From positions 1-52,603 of the forward strand of contig JABGOU010000025.1 in NCBI GenBank assembly GCA_018645325.1: a stretch of 52,603 bases of DNA, in the 5' to 3' direction. The position numbers were made by a program, and so were the translations under genes. This document shows positions 43,338 to 51,249 of this stretch, in pieces. Numbering within the stretch: the stretch's first letter is position 1; each line of letters begins with the position of its first letter. This stretch comes from Desulfobacula sp. Its GTDB lineage: Bacteria; Desulfobacterota; Desulfobacteria; Desulfobacterales; Desulfobacteraceae. Below the pieces are notes generated by a model that saw only the letters and a program-made list of their open reading frames with translations, ran no database searches and was not told where the DNA came from.

Positions 43338-43868
43338 TCACGACTCCCCTTGAAATGGAACGACAAAAACCGGAACGCTGGATCTTTTTAATACTTTTCT
43401 GACTATATTATCTCCCATGGCTTCTGCCAAAAGTCCTTGCTGTTTGCACCCCATAACGATCAAGTCGCAGTTTTCTTCTTTAACCGTGGATGTCAGTTCA
43501 TCCGCAATAGAACGACTCTCGGCCACCAGAATTTTTGAAATCAGGGAATTATTTTCAAAAACCTCGTTGTCCTGCCCGGTTTCTTCAAAAAATCCGGCAA
43601 TAGCATGACGGATTTTCAATGCATCAACATTTTTACCTATCAGGATGTCTCTTGCTTTGCTCCTTTGCTCTGACCTTAAATTTTTATATAATTGTTCTCC
43701 AAAGGCCATTTGAATTCGCTTCTCAGAACGGGGGTTTTCTTCCATAACATGTATAACGATGATATTTGCATTCTGGCAGACGGCTAAAAAAGCAGCATGC
43801 TCAAAAACCTGTCTCATATTGACAGAAAGATCAGATGCAAAAAGAATATTCTTTGTTGGTTCAACCAT
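43338..43868 (-). CDS. Universal stress protein (UspA family)
   Basis: 176 residues from ATG 43868, preceded by GGAGGAATAAAA; a longer frame to 43901 has no such site. ILFASDLS at the N-terminus and LIVMGCKQQG...GDNIVRKVLKRSSVPVFVVP at the C-terminus are Usp signatures, close to the G-2x-G-9x-G ATP motif. Probably a cytoplasmic stress protein. Confidence 0.85.
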   Translation of the reverse strand: MVEPTKNILFASDLSVNMRQVFEHAAFLAVCQNANIIVIHVMEENPRSEKRIQMAFGEQLYKNLRSEQRSKARDILIGKNVDALKIRHAIAGFFEETGQDNEVFENNSLISKILVAESRSIADELTSTVKEENCDLIVMGCKQQGLLAEAMGDNIVRKVLKRSSVPVFVVPFQGES

Positions 43869-44041
43869 TTTTATTCCTCCAAAGTTATATTTGCGAAACA
43901 ATTATTTTAAACTATTAATTATTTATGTTAATTCAAAAATAAGATGTGCGTATATGGTTTATATATTAAATTAAAATCATAAATATTCAAGTGTTGATTG
44001 CCCTTTTTTATAAAAAAGGAAAAAACAGCAATAGGACAGGA

Positions 44042-44326
44042 TTAATTTGCAGGGTAATCTACCCTTTCTTTCAAATCTTTGCCGCATTTGAAAAACGGAA
44101 GTTTTTTAGAATCAACTTTAACAAGTTTTCCGGTTTTTGGATTTCTGCCTGTATAAGATTGATATTTTTTTAGGTGAAAAGCCCATAATCCTCTGAGTTC
44201 TACACGATCTTCCTTTGCCAGAGCATCTGCAATTTCTGAAAAGAATAAATTAACTATGTCAGTTGCTTCCATTTGGGTGAGTGAGCATCTGTTTTTAAGA
44301 CTTTCAATCAATTTGAGCTTGTTCAT
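44042..44326 (-). CDS. HU/IHF-family DNA-binding protein
   Basis: 94 residues. The HU fold is plain: helical N-terminus, VELRGLWAFHLKKY strand, and the arm GRNPKTGKLVKVDSKKLPFF with the conserved R-NP pair. WAFHL and the missing final helix residues lean towards IHF. It bends DNA and probably works with a partner. It has a promoter (44374-44402) and GGAGGG site. Confidence 0.88.
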   Translation of the reverse strand: MNKLKLIESLKNRCSLTQMEATDIVNLFFSEIADALAKEDRVELRGLWAFHLKKYQSYTGRNPKTGKLVKVDSKKLPFFKCGKDLKERVDYPAN

Positions 44327-44373
44327 GTATTCCCTCCATATTATTAACCTGAATTAAAAATTTACCCAGATAG

Positions 44374-44402
44374 ATATAATAAAAAAATCAATGAAATTTC
44401 AA
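44374..44402 (-). promoter_or_regulatory. Predicted promoter for HU/IHF gene
   Basis: Minus strand TTGAAA (44402-44397), 17 bases, TTATAT (44379-44374), about 48 bases before the ATG. It lies between the dus stop and the HU start. Confidence 0.45.
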
Positions 44403-44419
44403 TAGGTAAAAACCCCTAT

Positions 44420-45382
44420 TTATTTGATAAATTCAAATTCAGTTTTAAAAAAAGTTTCAACCATGTCCTGATATTTCTTGATTGAAGATGCTTTAAATAT
44501 CATTTTAAGCTGTTTCTTACTATCCTTGAACGAAGGCCCAAGGTATCTCCAGAACCCTTTCATCCGTCCAGTTAAATGAGCCGGTCCGGAAAATATTGTT
44601 TGATAGCTGTCAAATAGAGAATCATGAAAAATTTTTAACCTTTCAATTTGATTTTTCTTTACAAGAATACCTTTGATGTCCTCTGCAAGGAATGGATTGG
44701 AAAGAATTCCCCGGCCAATCATGAATCGTTTGATACAGGGGAATTTTTTTTTAACAATATAAAAAGTATTTAAATCTGTAATATCACCGTTATAGGTCAG
44801 TGGGTGGGCGCTGGATAAAAATGCTTTCTCAAACGCATCATGATCTGAGGTCCCCTCATACATCTGTATTCCGGTTCTGGGGTGAAGAATGATTTCATCC
44901 AAGGGATATTTATCCAGAACAGGCAGGACCTTGAAAATTTCATTTTTTGATTTTCTGCCTAACCTCAATTTAACAGAAAGTGTATTTGAAATTCTTGGGA
45001 TCACAGTGTCCAGGAAAGAATCAATTTTATCCGGGTACATTAAGAGTCCAGACCCTCTTTTTTTTTTTGCAATTTTTGAATGAGGACAGCCAAGGTTCCA
45101 ATTTATTTTTTTTATTCCCATTTCAAAGAGGTGGTTCGCAAGGAAAATAAAATCTTCTGTATTATTTCCAAGGATTTGAGGGATAACAAACAATTTTTTA
45201 TTATTTTCAGGATATACATCTTTTATCCTGGATGGTTTTAATCTCTTTTGCCCCATAGTTGAAATAAAAGGCGCCACAGCCTCATCAAGACCTGAAAAAT
45301 GATCAGAAAATACATTTCGAAATGTCAAATCGGTAAATCCCTGAAGAGGGGCAAGTATGATGGTGATACCATCTTTTGTCAT
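44420..45382 (-). CDS. tRNA-dihydrouridine synthase, second type
   Basis: 320 residues. LAPLQGFTDLTFRNVF at 10-25 and catalytic Cys99 in WNLGCPHSKIAKKKRGSG; ILHPRTGIQMYEG and YNGDITDLNTF complete the FMN site. It is clearly not the same subgroup as the gene at 39612. The AAKKK codons contain an A11 tract (45058-45068) right after the catalytic loop, a slippage-prone spot. Confidence 0.87.
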   Translation of the reverse strand: MTKDGITIILAPLQGFTDLTFRNVFSDHFSGLDEAVAPFISTMGQKRLKPSRIKDVYPENNKKLFVIPQILGNNTEDFIFLANHLFEMGIKKINWNLGCPHSKIAKKKRGSGLLMYPDKIDSFLDTVIPRISNTLSVKLRLGRKSKNEIFKVLPVLDKYPLDEIILHPRTGIQMYEGTSDHDAFEKAFLSSAHPLTYNGDITDLNTFYIVKKKFPCIKRFMIGRGILSNPFLAEDIKGILVKKNQIERLKIFHDSLFDSYQTIFSGPAHLTGRMKGFWRYLGPSFKDSKKQLKMIFKASSIKKYQDMVETFFKTEFEFIK

Positions 45383-45438
45383 ATGTGGGAACTTATTTTG
45401 TGTTATCTGTTAAATTCATATAAAATCAGAAAAAAACT

Positions 45439-45467
45439 TTGACAAACATAATTGTTATAAATTATAC
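45439..45467 (+). promoter_or_regulatory. Consensus promoter for acyl-CoA synthetase
   Basis: TTGACA (45439-45444), 17 bases, TTATAC (45462-45467). Transcription would begin near 45474, right at the first in-frame ATG (45473). Confidence 0.6.
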
Positions 45468-45532
45468 AACCCATGTGTTCGGGTCTTAGCTTATATAACA
45501 TTAAAACAGATTGCAAGGAGTGTTTTAAACGG

Positions 45533-47293
45533 ATGAAAGAGCTTTTCAAAGAGGTTATCCAGTTAAATATGATGGAAGAAACCTCAGAAACAGAAGGTTG
45601 CGCAAAAAAATTGTTTGCCCGGTTAAATGCCATGGAACTGCCTGAATATTTTAATTGGGCTTCAGAGATTTTTGAAGGTCTACATGTCAGCCGGCATCCA
45701 GATAAAAAAGCGCTAATCTGGAATGATTTAGATACGTTTGAGACCAAAACCTATTCTTATGGAACCTTATTAAAAAAGGCAAATCAGCTGATAAACTTTT
45801 TTCATAAATCAGGTCTTGAAAAAGGGGATAACCTCTATATGATGAGTCCTGTTTTACCTGAAATATGGTTTGCCAGCCTTGCCTGTATTAAAGCAGGGAT
45901 AGTCAGCGTCCCAACTGCAATAACAATGACTCAAAGAGAATTGGAATTCAGGTTTGAAACTTATTCCCCCAATGTTATCATGGCTGATGAAGATTCTGCA
46001 TGCCTGATTGATAAAGCTCTAAAAGAGACCAATATTGAACCCAAACTCAAGCTGGTATTAGGACAAAAGGAAGGCTGGATACCCATTGATACGATTAAAA
46101 ATGAATCCACTGAAGCTAAGCCTGCAATGACGAGATCCAATGATACGCTTTTCTGCTTTTTTACTTCAGGAACAACGGGTCTTCCCAAAAGAGTAGGACA
46201 CACAGCTGTATCATATCCTGTGGGACATTTGTCAACCACTGTTATGATTGGAATAAAACCTGGAGATGTTCATCATAACCTTAGTGCTTCAGGGTGGTCA
46301 AAATGGGCATGGTCCAGTTTTTTTGCACCATTTAATGTCGGTGCTACAACAACCGGATTTACATTTTCATGCCTGGATGGCGAACAATATCTTGATGCCA
46401 TTTCAAGGCATAAAGTGAATATTTTTTGTGCCCCTCCAACTGCCTGGAGAATGTTTGTGAATATGAATCTTGACTCTTTTAATCTGTCTAGTTTAACCCA
46501 GTCAATCAGTGCTGGAGAACCTTTGAACCCCGATGTGATTGAAAAGTGGGCAAATCATACAAAAATAGAGATAAGAGATTACTATGGTCAGACTGAGTCA
46601 ACAGCCATGATTGGAAACCCTCCCTGGATAAAAGGTAAAATAAGGCCGGGATCTTTTGGATATCCTTTTTATATGTATGATGTGGCACTGGCTGATAATG
46701 AAGGCAATGAGATCATAGAACCAGGCAAGGCAGGTCATATCGTAGTAAAGCTGGGTAAATGGAGACCTATTGGTCTTTTTTCAGAGTATATTGGCAGTCC
46801 TGAAAAAATGAGTTCGGTTTTTGTTGATAATTATTATTATACAGGAGATCGGGCATCATTTGATGAAGACGGGTATTGGTGGTTTGTGGGAAGGGCGGAT
46901 GACGTGATTAAGTCTTCTGATTACAGGATCGGCCCCTTTGAAGTTGAAAGTGCCATTGTTGAGTATCCTGCCGTGGCAGAAGCAGCAGTTGTGGGATCTC
47001 CAGACCCGAACCGATACCAGCTTGTAAAAGCATATGTGATTTTAAATCCAAGTTATAAGGCCTCAAGGGAACTTGCGCTGGAACTTTTTAAACATACCAT
47101 CACCATTTTACCGAAATTTAAAATTCCAAGAATCATAGAGTTTGTTACTGAAGTTCCAAAAACAATGAGTGGTAAAATCAGGCGAATTGAACTAAGGCAA
47201 ATTGAAATTTCCAAACAGGAAAATTCAATTGATGAAGGGATTAAAGAATATTTTTACTGGGATTTTCCAGAACTGAAATCAAAAAAGAAATAA
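45533..47293 (+). CDS. Acyl-CoA synthetase (AMP-forming, medium-chain type)
   Basis: 586 residues from ATG 45533, with AAGGAG 12 bases before; ATG 45473 would add 20 unusual residues. TSGTTGLPKRVGHT is the P-loop, YGQTEST the A5 motif, YYTGDRASFDEDGYWWFVGRADDVIKSSDYRIGP spans A7-A8, and KTMSGKIRR the A10 lysine. It activates a fatty or aromatic acid to acyl-CoA; which one is not readable. Next to the CoA-hydrolase fusion it suggests local CoA-ester metabolism. Confidence 0.9.
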   Translation: MKELFKEVIQLNMMEETSETEGCAKKLFARLNAMELPEYFNWASEIFEGLHVSRHPDKKALIWNDLDTFETKTYSYGTLLKKANQLINFFHKSGLEKGDNLYMMSPVLPEIWFASLACIKAGIVSVPTAITMTQRELEFRFETYSPNVIMADEDSACLIDKALKETNIEPKLKLVLGQKEGWIPIDTIKNESTEAKPAMTRSNDTLFCFFTSGTTGLPKRVGHTAVSYPVGHLSTTVMIGIKPGDVHHNLSASGWSKWAWSSFFAPFNVGATTTGFTFSCLDGEQYLDAISRHKVNIFCAPPTAWRMFVNMNLDSFNLSSLTQSISAGEPLNPDVIEKWANHTKIEIRDYYGQTESTAMIGNPPWIKGKIRPGSFGYPFYMYDVALADNEGNEIIEPGKAGHIVVKLGKWRPIGLFSEYIGSPEKMSSVFVDNYYYTGDRASFDEDGYWWFVGRADDVIKSSDYRIGPFEVESAIVEYPAVAEAAVVGSPDPNRYQLVKAYVILNPSYKASRELALELFKHTITILPKFKIPRIIEFVTEVPKTMSGKIRRIELRQIEISKQENSIDEGIKEYFYWDFPELKSKKK

Positions 47294-47327
47294 AAAAACG
47301 AATACCAATACTAATATAGACGGTTAT

Positions 47328-49199
47328 CTATTGATCTTCATGATTTTGAAAAGGCATTTCAACCTCTATCTCACCGCTGCCGCTCCTTAAAAATTTTGCA
47401 GATGGATATTTTTTTTTGAAGACATTGAGCATTTTTCGATTTTCAGCCAGAACTGTTGCAATAAATTGTTTGTAATTGTTTGCCTTTGCAATGGTTTCAA
47501 GAATTTCAAGAAGGTATGATCCAATTCCCATTCCATGGAGCTTTTCTTTAACAAGAAATGCTACTTCAGCTGAATTTGTATCAGCTTCAGCATAAGAGCC
47601 AATGGCCACAATCTGTTTTCTTTTACCCAGCTGCATAAGTCCTATGATGGTCATATTTCTTCGATAATCAACCTGGGCCCATTGTTTTTGAAGCATGTCC
47701 CTTGAGAAAACTTTTCGTTTGTTAAAAAATCTATAGTAAATAGAGTCTTCCTGCAAAGAATAATAAAAATGCCTTGATTCAAACTCATCAGAAGGCAAAA
47801 GCGGCCTGAAATCAACATTTTTCCCATTGGCAAGTTTTTTTGAATAAAGATAACGATCCAGAAAAAGCAGGTCCTGGGTTGTGGGAGGAAGTTGATCCGG
47901 GAAAATATAATGTCTTTTTTTGGCCTCTTCTATTAGATTTTTTCTAAATTTTGGATGAGTAATCCGGGCAAGTTCCATCACCCGCTGATAGATGCTTTTC
48001 CCTCGCATTTCGGCAATGCCGTACTCGGTAACAATGATATCAATATCTCCCCTGGTTGTTGCAACACCTGCGCCTTCACTTAAATGCGTGACGATTCTTG
48101 AAACCTTGCCGTTTTGAGCGGTCGAAGGAATAATAATTATGGAAAACCCGCCCTTGGACATGGATGATCCCCTGATAAAATCTACCTGATCACCAATGCC
48201 GCTGTAAAAAAGATATCCCTTTGAATCAGTACAGACCTGGCCTGTCAGATCGACCTCAAGAGCGGAACTTATGGAAATAAAGTTATCATTTTTAGCAATG
48301 ACGTTGGGATCATTTACAAATCCAGAAGATTTAAAATAAAATATGGGATTATTGTCAACAAAATCATATAATTCTTTAGAACCCATACACAGAGAGGCAA
48401 CTACTCTGTCCGGTAGGAATGTTTTTTTTTTGTTGGTGATGACTTTTTTTTTAAACAAAGGCAACAACCCGTCAGTGATAACCTGTGTATGGATACCCAG
48501 ATTTTTTTTATCGGAAAGATAGGGCATTATGGCATCGGGCAGATGACCAAATCCAATTTGCAGCGTCGCTCCATTATCCACAAGCATATTGACATAATGA
48601 CCGATTCTTTCAACGACCTTTTGATTTTTCATTTCAGGGAGAGACTCGAGTATGGGCTCGTTATGCTCTACAAGATAATCAATCTCATCAATGTGGACAT
48701 TACTGTCTCCCCATGTTCTGGGCATCTCCTGGTTGATCTGGGCGATGACGATATCAGCATTTTTCATGCCGGAGAGGGTGATATCAACCGAAATGCCTAG
48801 GCTGCAATATCCGTGATCATCCGGAGGGCTTACCTGTATCAGGGCAACATCAAGTCCGATTTCATGATTTGCAAAAATTTCAGGGATCTGTGAAAGATAA
48901 ACAGGGATATAATCAATTTTCCCTTCAAAAGCAGATTGCCGCATTAAAAGGGAAATGAAAAATAGTTTTATGGAAAATCTTGAAAGGAAATTTTCATCAT
49001 TGACATAGTTGGAAAGGGTGGCTGAAAGCATCTGATAGATAACAATATCCTGAATGGATAAATCTTCTACCATTGCTTTTATTAGTCTCTGGGGCTCACC
49101 ACATCCTGTGCCGATAAACACCCTTGATCCATTTTTTATTTTTTTTACACTTTTTTGCGCTGTCAGCAGTTTGTAAGGGCAAACATCTCTAAGATCCAT
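47328..49199 (-). CDS. Acetyl-CoA hydrolase/transferase fused to GNAT acetyltransferase
   Basis: 623 residues. Residues ~1-430 form a CoA-transferase/acetyl-CoA hydrolase, with GTGCGEPQRLIKAM, SPPDDHGYCSLGISVD and IVTEYGIAEMRGKSIYQR near the active site. Residues ~455-610 are a GNAT domain (AEVAFLVKEKLHGMGIGSYLLEILETIA). GGAG precedes the ATG. The fusion recurs in deltaproteobacteria; the GNAT part may acetylate the partner domain or another enzyme using the same CoA pool. It converges on the acyl-CoA synthetase. Confidence 0.88.
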   Translation of the reverse strand: MDLRDVCPYKLLTAQKSVKKIKNGSRVFIGTGCGEPQRLIKAMVEDLSIQDIVIYQMLSATLSNYVNDENFLSRFSIKLFFISLLMRQSAFEGKIDYIPVYLSQIPEIFANHEIGLDVALIQVSPPDDHGYCSLGISVDITLSGMKNADIVIAQINQEMPRTWGDSNVHIDEIDYLVEHNEPILESLPEMKNQKVVERIGHYVNMLVDNGATLQIGFGHLPDAIMPYLSDKKNLGIHTQVITDGLLPLFKKKVITNKKKTFLPDRVVASLCMGSKELYDFVDNNPIFYFKSSGFVNDPNVIAKNDNFISISSALEVDLTGQVCTDSKGYLFYSGIGDQVDFIRGSSMSKGGFSIIIIPSTAQNGKVSRIVTHLSEGAGVATTRGDIDIIVTEYGIAEMRGKSIYQRVMELARITHPKFRKNLIEEAKKRHYIFPDQLPPTTQDLLFLDRYLYSKKLANGKNVDFRPLLPSDEFESRHFYYSLQEDSIYYRFFNKRKVFSRDMLQKQWAQVDYRRNMTIIGLMQLGKRKQIVAIGSYAEADTNSAEVAFLVKEKLHGMGIGSYLLEILETIAKANNYKQFIATVLAENRKMLNVFKKKYPSAKFLRSGSGEIEVEMPFQNHEDQ

Positions 49200-49294
49200 T
49201 TGATTTCTCCTGCCATGCCTGTGAAAAAGATTTAAGTGCGCTGATTATTAAATAATTTTAAACTAAAGTACAGCAAAAATAAGAAATCTATTTT

Positions 49295-50554
49295 TTAAAC
49301 TTTAAGTTTTTTGGGCTCAAACGTGAGGGTTGAAAAATAATCATCCATGGTTTCAGCACGCCTGATCAGTTCAACACTTGAATCTTCTTTTAACAATAAT
49401 TCTTTTGGTCTAAGGTGACCATTATAGTTAAATCCCATGGCATGTCCATGGGCTCCGGTGTCGTGGATAACCAGGATATCTCCTTCAATAGTATCCGGCA
49501 GGCTCCTTTGAACGGCAAATTTATCAATATTTTCACAAAGTGCACCCACCACGTCAACTTTTCCCGTTGCGACTGAATCTTTTTTACCGTGGATATGAAT
49601 GTGATGGTAGGCATCATACATGCCTGGCCGCATCAGTGACGACATTGATGCATCCACACCCACATATTTTCTGTAAGTGTTTTTATGATTAATGACAGAT
49701 GTGACCAAAACACCATGCGGCCCTGTGATATATCGGCCACTTTCCATGTATAGTTTGGGAACCCACCCCTTGCTTTTTTTAAATGTTTTGAAGATAAGGG
49801 CAATTTCTTTGGCCATGGAATCAAGATCAAAGGGTTGTGCCTCAGGAGTGTAAGGGATGCCCAGGCCACCACCAATATTGATAAATTCAAAGGTGATATC
49901 GAGTTTTTCACAGACCAGCTCAACAATACCCAGCAGCATCTGGGTGGTTTCAACCATATATTTGTAATCCAGCTCATTGGATGCCAGCATGGTGTGAATG
50001 CCAAAACGTTTAACCCCAAGTTTTTTAGCTTTTGTATAGGCATCTAAAATTTGATCATGGCTGACACCATATTTTGATTCTACCGGGTTTCCAATTATTT
50101 TATTGCCGTTTCGGCGAAGGCCTGGATTGTACCTGAAGCAGATAAGATCAGGAGTGTCAATTAATTTTGAAATCAAGGAAATATCATCAAGATTAAGTAT
50201 GCATCCGCCATTTTTTATTGCCGTTTCAAACTGGGGCATGCTAGTGTTATTTGAGGTAAACATGATATCATCTCTAAAGCTGCCTATCTGTCTGGACAAT
50301 TGAATTTCCGGTGTGGAACTGCAGTCAAATCCAAAGCCCATTTCCTGCATGATTTTCATGATTGATGGGTTTGGCAGAGCTTTGACCGCAAAAAATTCTT
50401 TGAAACCATCAATGTTTTTAAAGGACGTGCTCAGCTTCTCGCAGGTTTCTTTTATCCCTTTTTCATCATAAATGTGGAAAGGGGTTCCAAAGTTCTCCAC
50501 AATTTGTGGTAAAATTTTTGAAAGTCTTTTTTGATATGAAGTTGACATCGGCAT
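49295..50554 (-). CDS. lysA: Diaminopimelate decarboxylase (PLP, alanine-racemase fold)
   Basis: 419 residues. PLP Lys58 is in FFAVKALPNP; INIGGGLGIPY is the phosphate-binding glycine loop; ESGRYITGPHG and CENIDKFA (the substrate Cys) fit LysA. It makes lysine from meso-diaminopimelate. It follows the Lrp/AsnC gene by 13 bases, so they share a transcript. Confidence 0.88.
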   Translation of the reverse strand: MPMSTSYQKRLSKILPQIVENFGTPFHIYDEKGIKETCEKLSTSFKNIDGFKEFFAVKALPNPSIMKIMQEMGFGFDCSSTPEIQLSRQIGSFRDDIMFTSNNTSMPQFETAIKNGGCILNLDDISLISKLIDTPDLICFRYNPGLRRNGNKIIGNPVESKYGVSHDQILDAYTKAKKLGVKRFGIHTMLASNELDYKYMVETTQMLLGIVELVCEKLDITFEFINIGGGLGIPYTPEAQPFDLDSMAKEIALIFKTFKKSKGWVPKLYMESGRYITGPHGVLVTSVINHKNTYRKYVGVDASMSSLMRPGMYDAYHHIHIHGKKDSVATGKVDVVGALCENIDKFAVQRSLPDTIEGDILVIHDTGAHGHAMGFNYNGHLRPKELLLKEDSSVELIRRAETMDDYFSTLTFEPKKLKV

Positions 50555-50567
50555 GTTAATATATTCC

Positions 50568-51035
50568 TTATTCCAAAGTTTTGGGTAACATTATTTTGGC
50601 GCTTTCCTTAAACGTGGAAAGGGCTATAAAAGTTTTGGTTTCTTTCACAATATCAAGACTGGCTATACGGGTTCTTAAAATAGTTTCAAGTTCACAATTG
50701 TCAGATACCCGAAGTTTGACCATAAGACAGTCTTCCCCTGCCAGGAAGTGTACCTCCTGGATTTGTTCTATTTTTGAAAGTTTTTCGCCGATTTTAATGA
50801 GCTGGTTTGGAAAAGCAACCTTGATCTGAATAAATGCAATCATTGATCCATGAAACATGTTTGGATTGAGGCGAACTTCGTATCCCTCAATTACACCCTG
50901 GGCTTCTAATTTTTTGATTCGTTCCAGAACTGCAGATGGGGCCATTCCTATTTTCCTTGCAACTTCTACATTGGGCACCCTTGCTTTTTTTTGCAGGATT
51001 TTTAAAATTTGTAAATCTGTATCATCCATTTTCAT
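50568..51035 (-). CDS. Lrp/AsnC-family transcriptional regulator
   Basis: 155 residues. The N-terminal helix-turn-helix (LQILKKARVPNVEVARKIGMAPSAVLERIKKLEAQGVIEGY) and the C-terminal RAM ligand-binding domain are complete. Being in one unit with lysA it may sense lysine and control the operon; that is an inference. It has a TTGACA promoter at 51069-51097. Confidence 0.92.
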   Translation of the reverse strand: MKMDDTDLQILKILQKKARVPNVEVARKIGMAPSAVLERIKKLEAQGVIEGYEVRLNPNMFHGSMIAFIQIKVAFPNQLIKIGEKLSKIEQIQEVHFLAGEDCLMVKLRVSDNCELETILRTRIASLDIVKETKTFIALSTFKESAKIMLPKTLE

Positions 51036-51068
51036 TTCTTTTGTATCTTATAATTGAATAATAAAAGT

Positions 51069-51097
51069 ATATTGTTCTTATTGAAAACGATTGTCAA
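51069..51097 (-). promoter_or_regulatory. Predicted promoter for Lrp-lysA operon
   Basis: Minus strand TTGACA (51097-51092), 17 bases, CAATAT (51074-51069). It lies 34 bases before the regulator ATG, in the divergent gap with the HD-GYP gene. Confidence 0.5.
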
Positions 51098-51173
51098 GAA
51101 TAATATTTCTAATTTACATTATATTTTCGAATTATATTCTTTTTTATTAAGAGCGAAAAAGGATTGATTTTTG

Positions 51174-51202
51174 TTGATTAAATAAAAGGTTTAAGATACA
51201 TT
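51174..51202 (+). promoter_or_regulatory. Possible promoter for the HD-GYP regulator
   Basis: TTGATT (51174-51179), 17 bases, TACATT (51197-51202), 48 bases before the ATG at 51250. Both boxes are imperfect. Confidence 0.35.
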
Positions 51203-51249
51203 TTACTATAAAATCATTCTATTTAATAAAAAGGTTGAAATTAACAAAG

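Noticed and set aside
44002-44019. CCTTTTTTATAAAAAAGG as terminator of the HU gene
   Set aside because: The stem is almost all A-T pairs and too weak to call a terminator with confidence.
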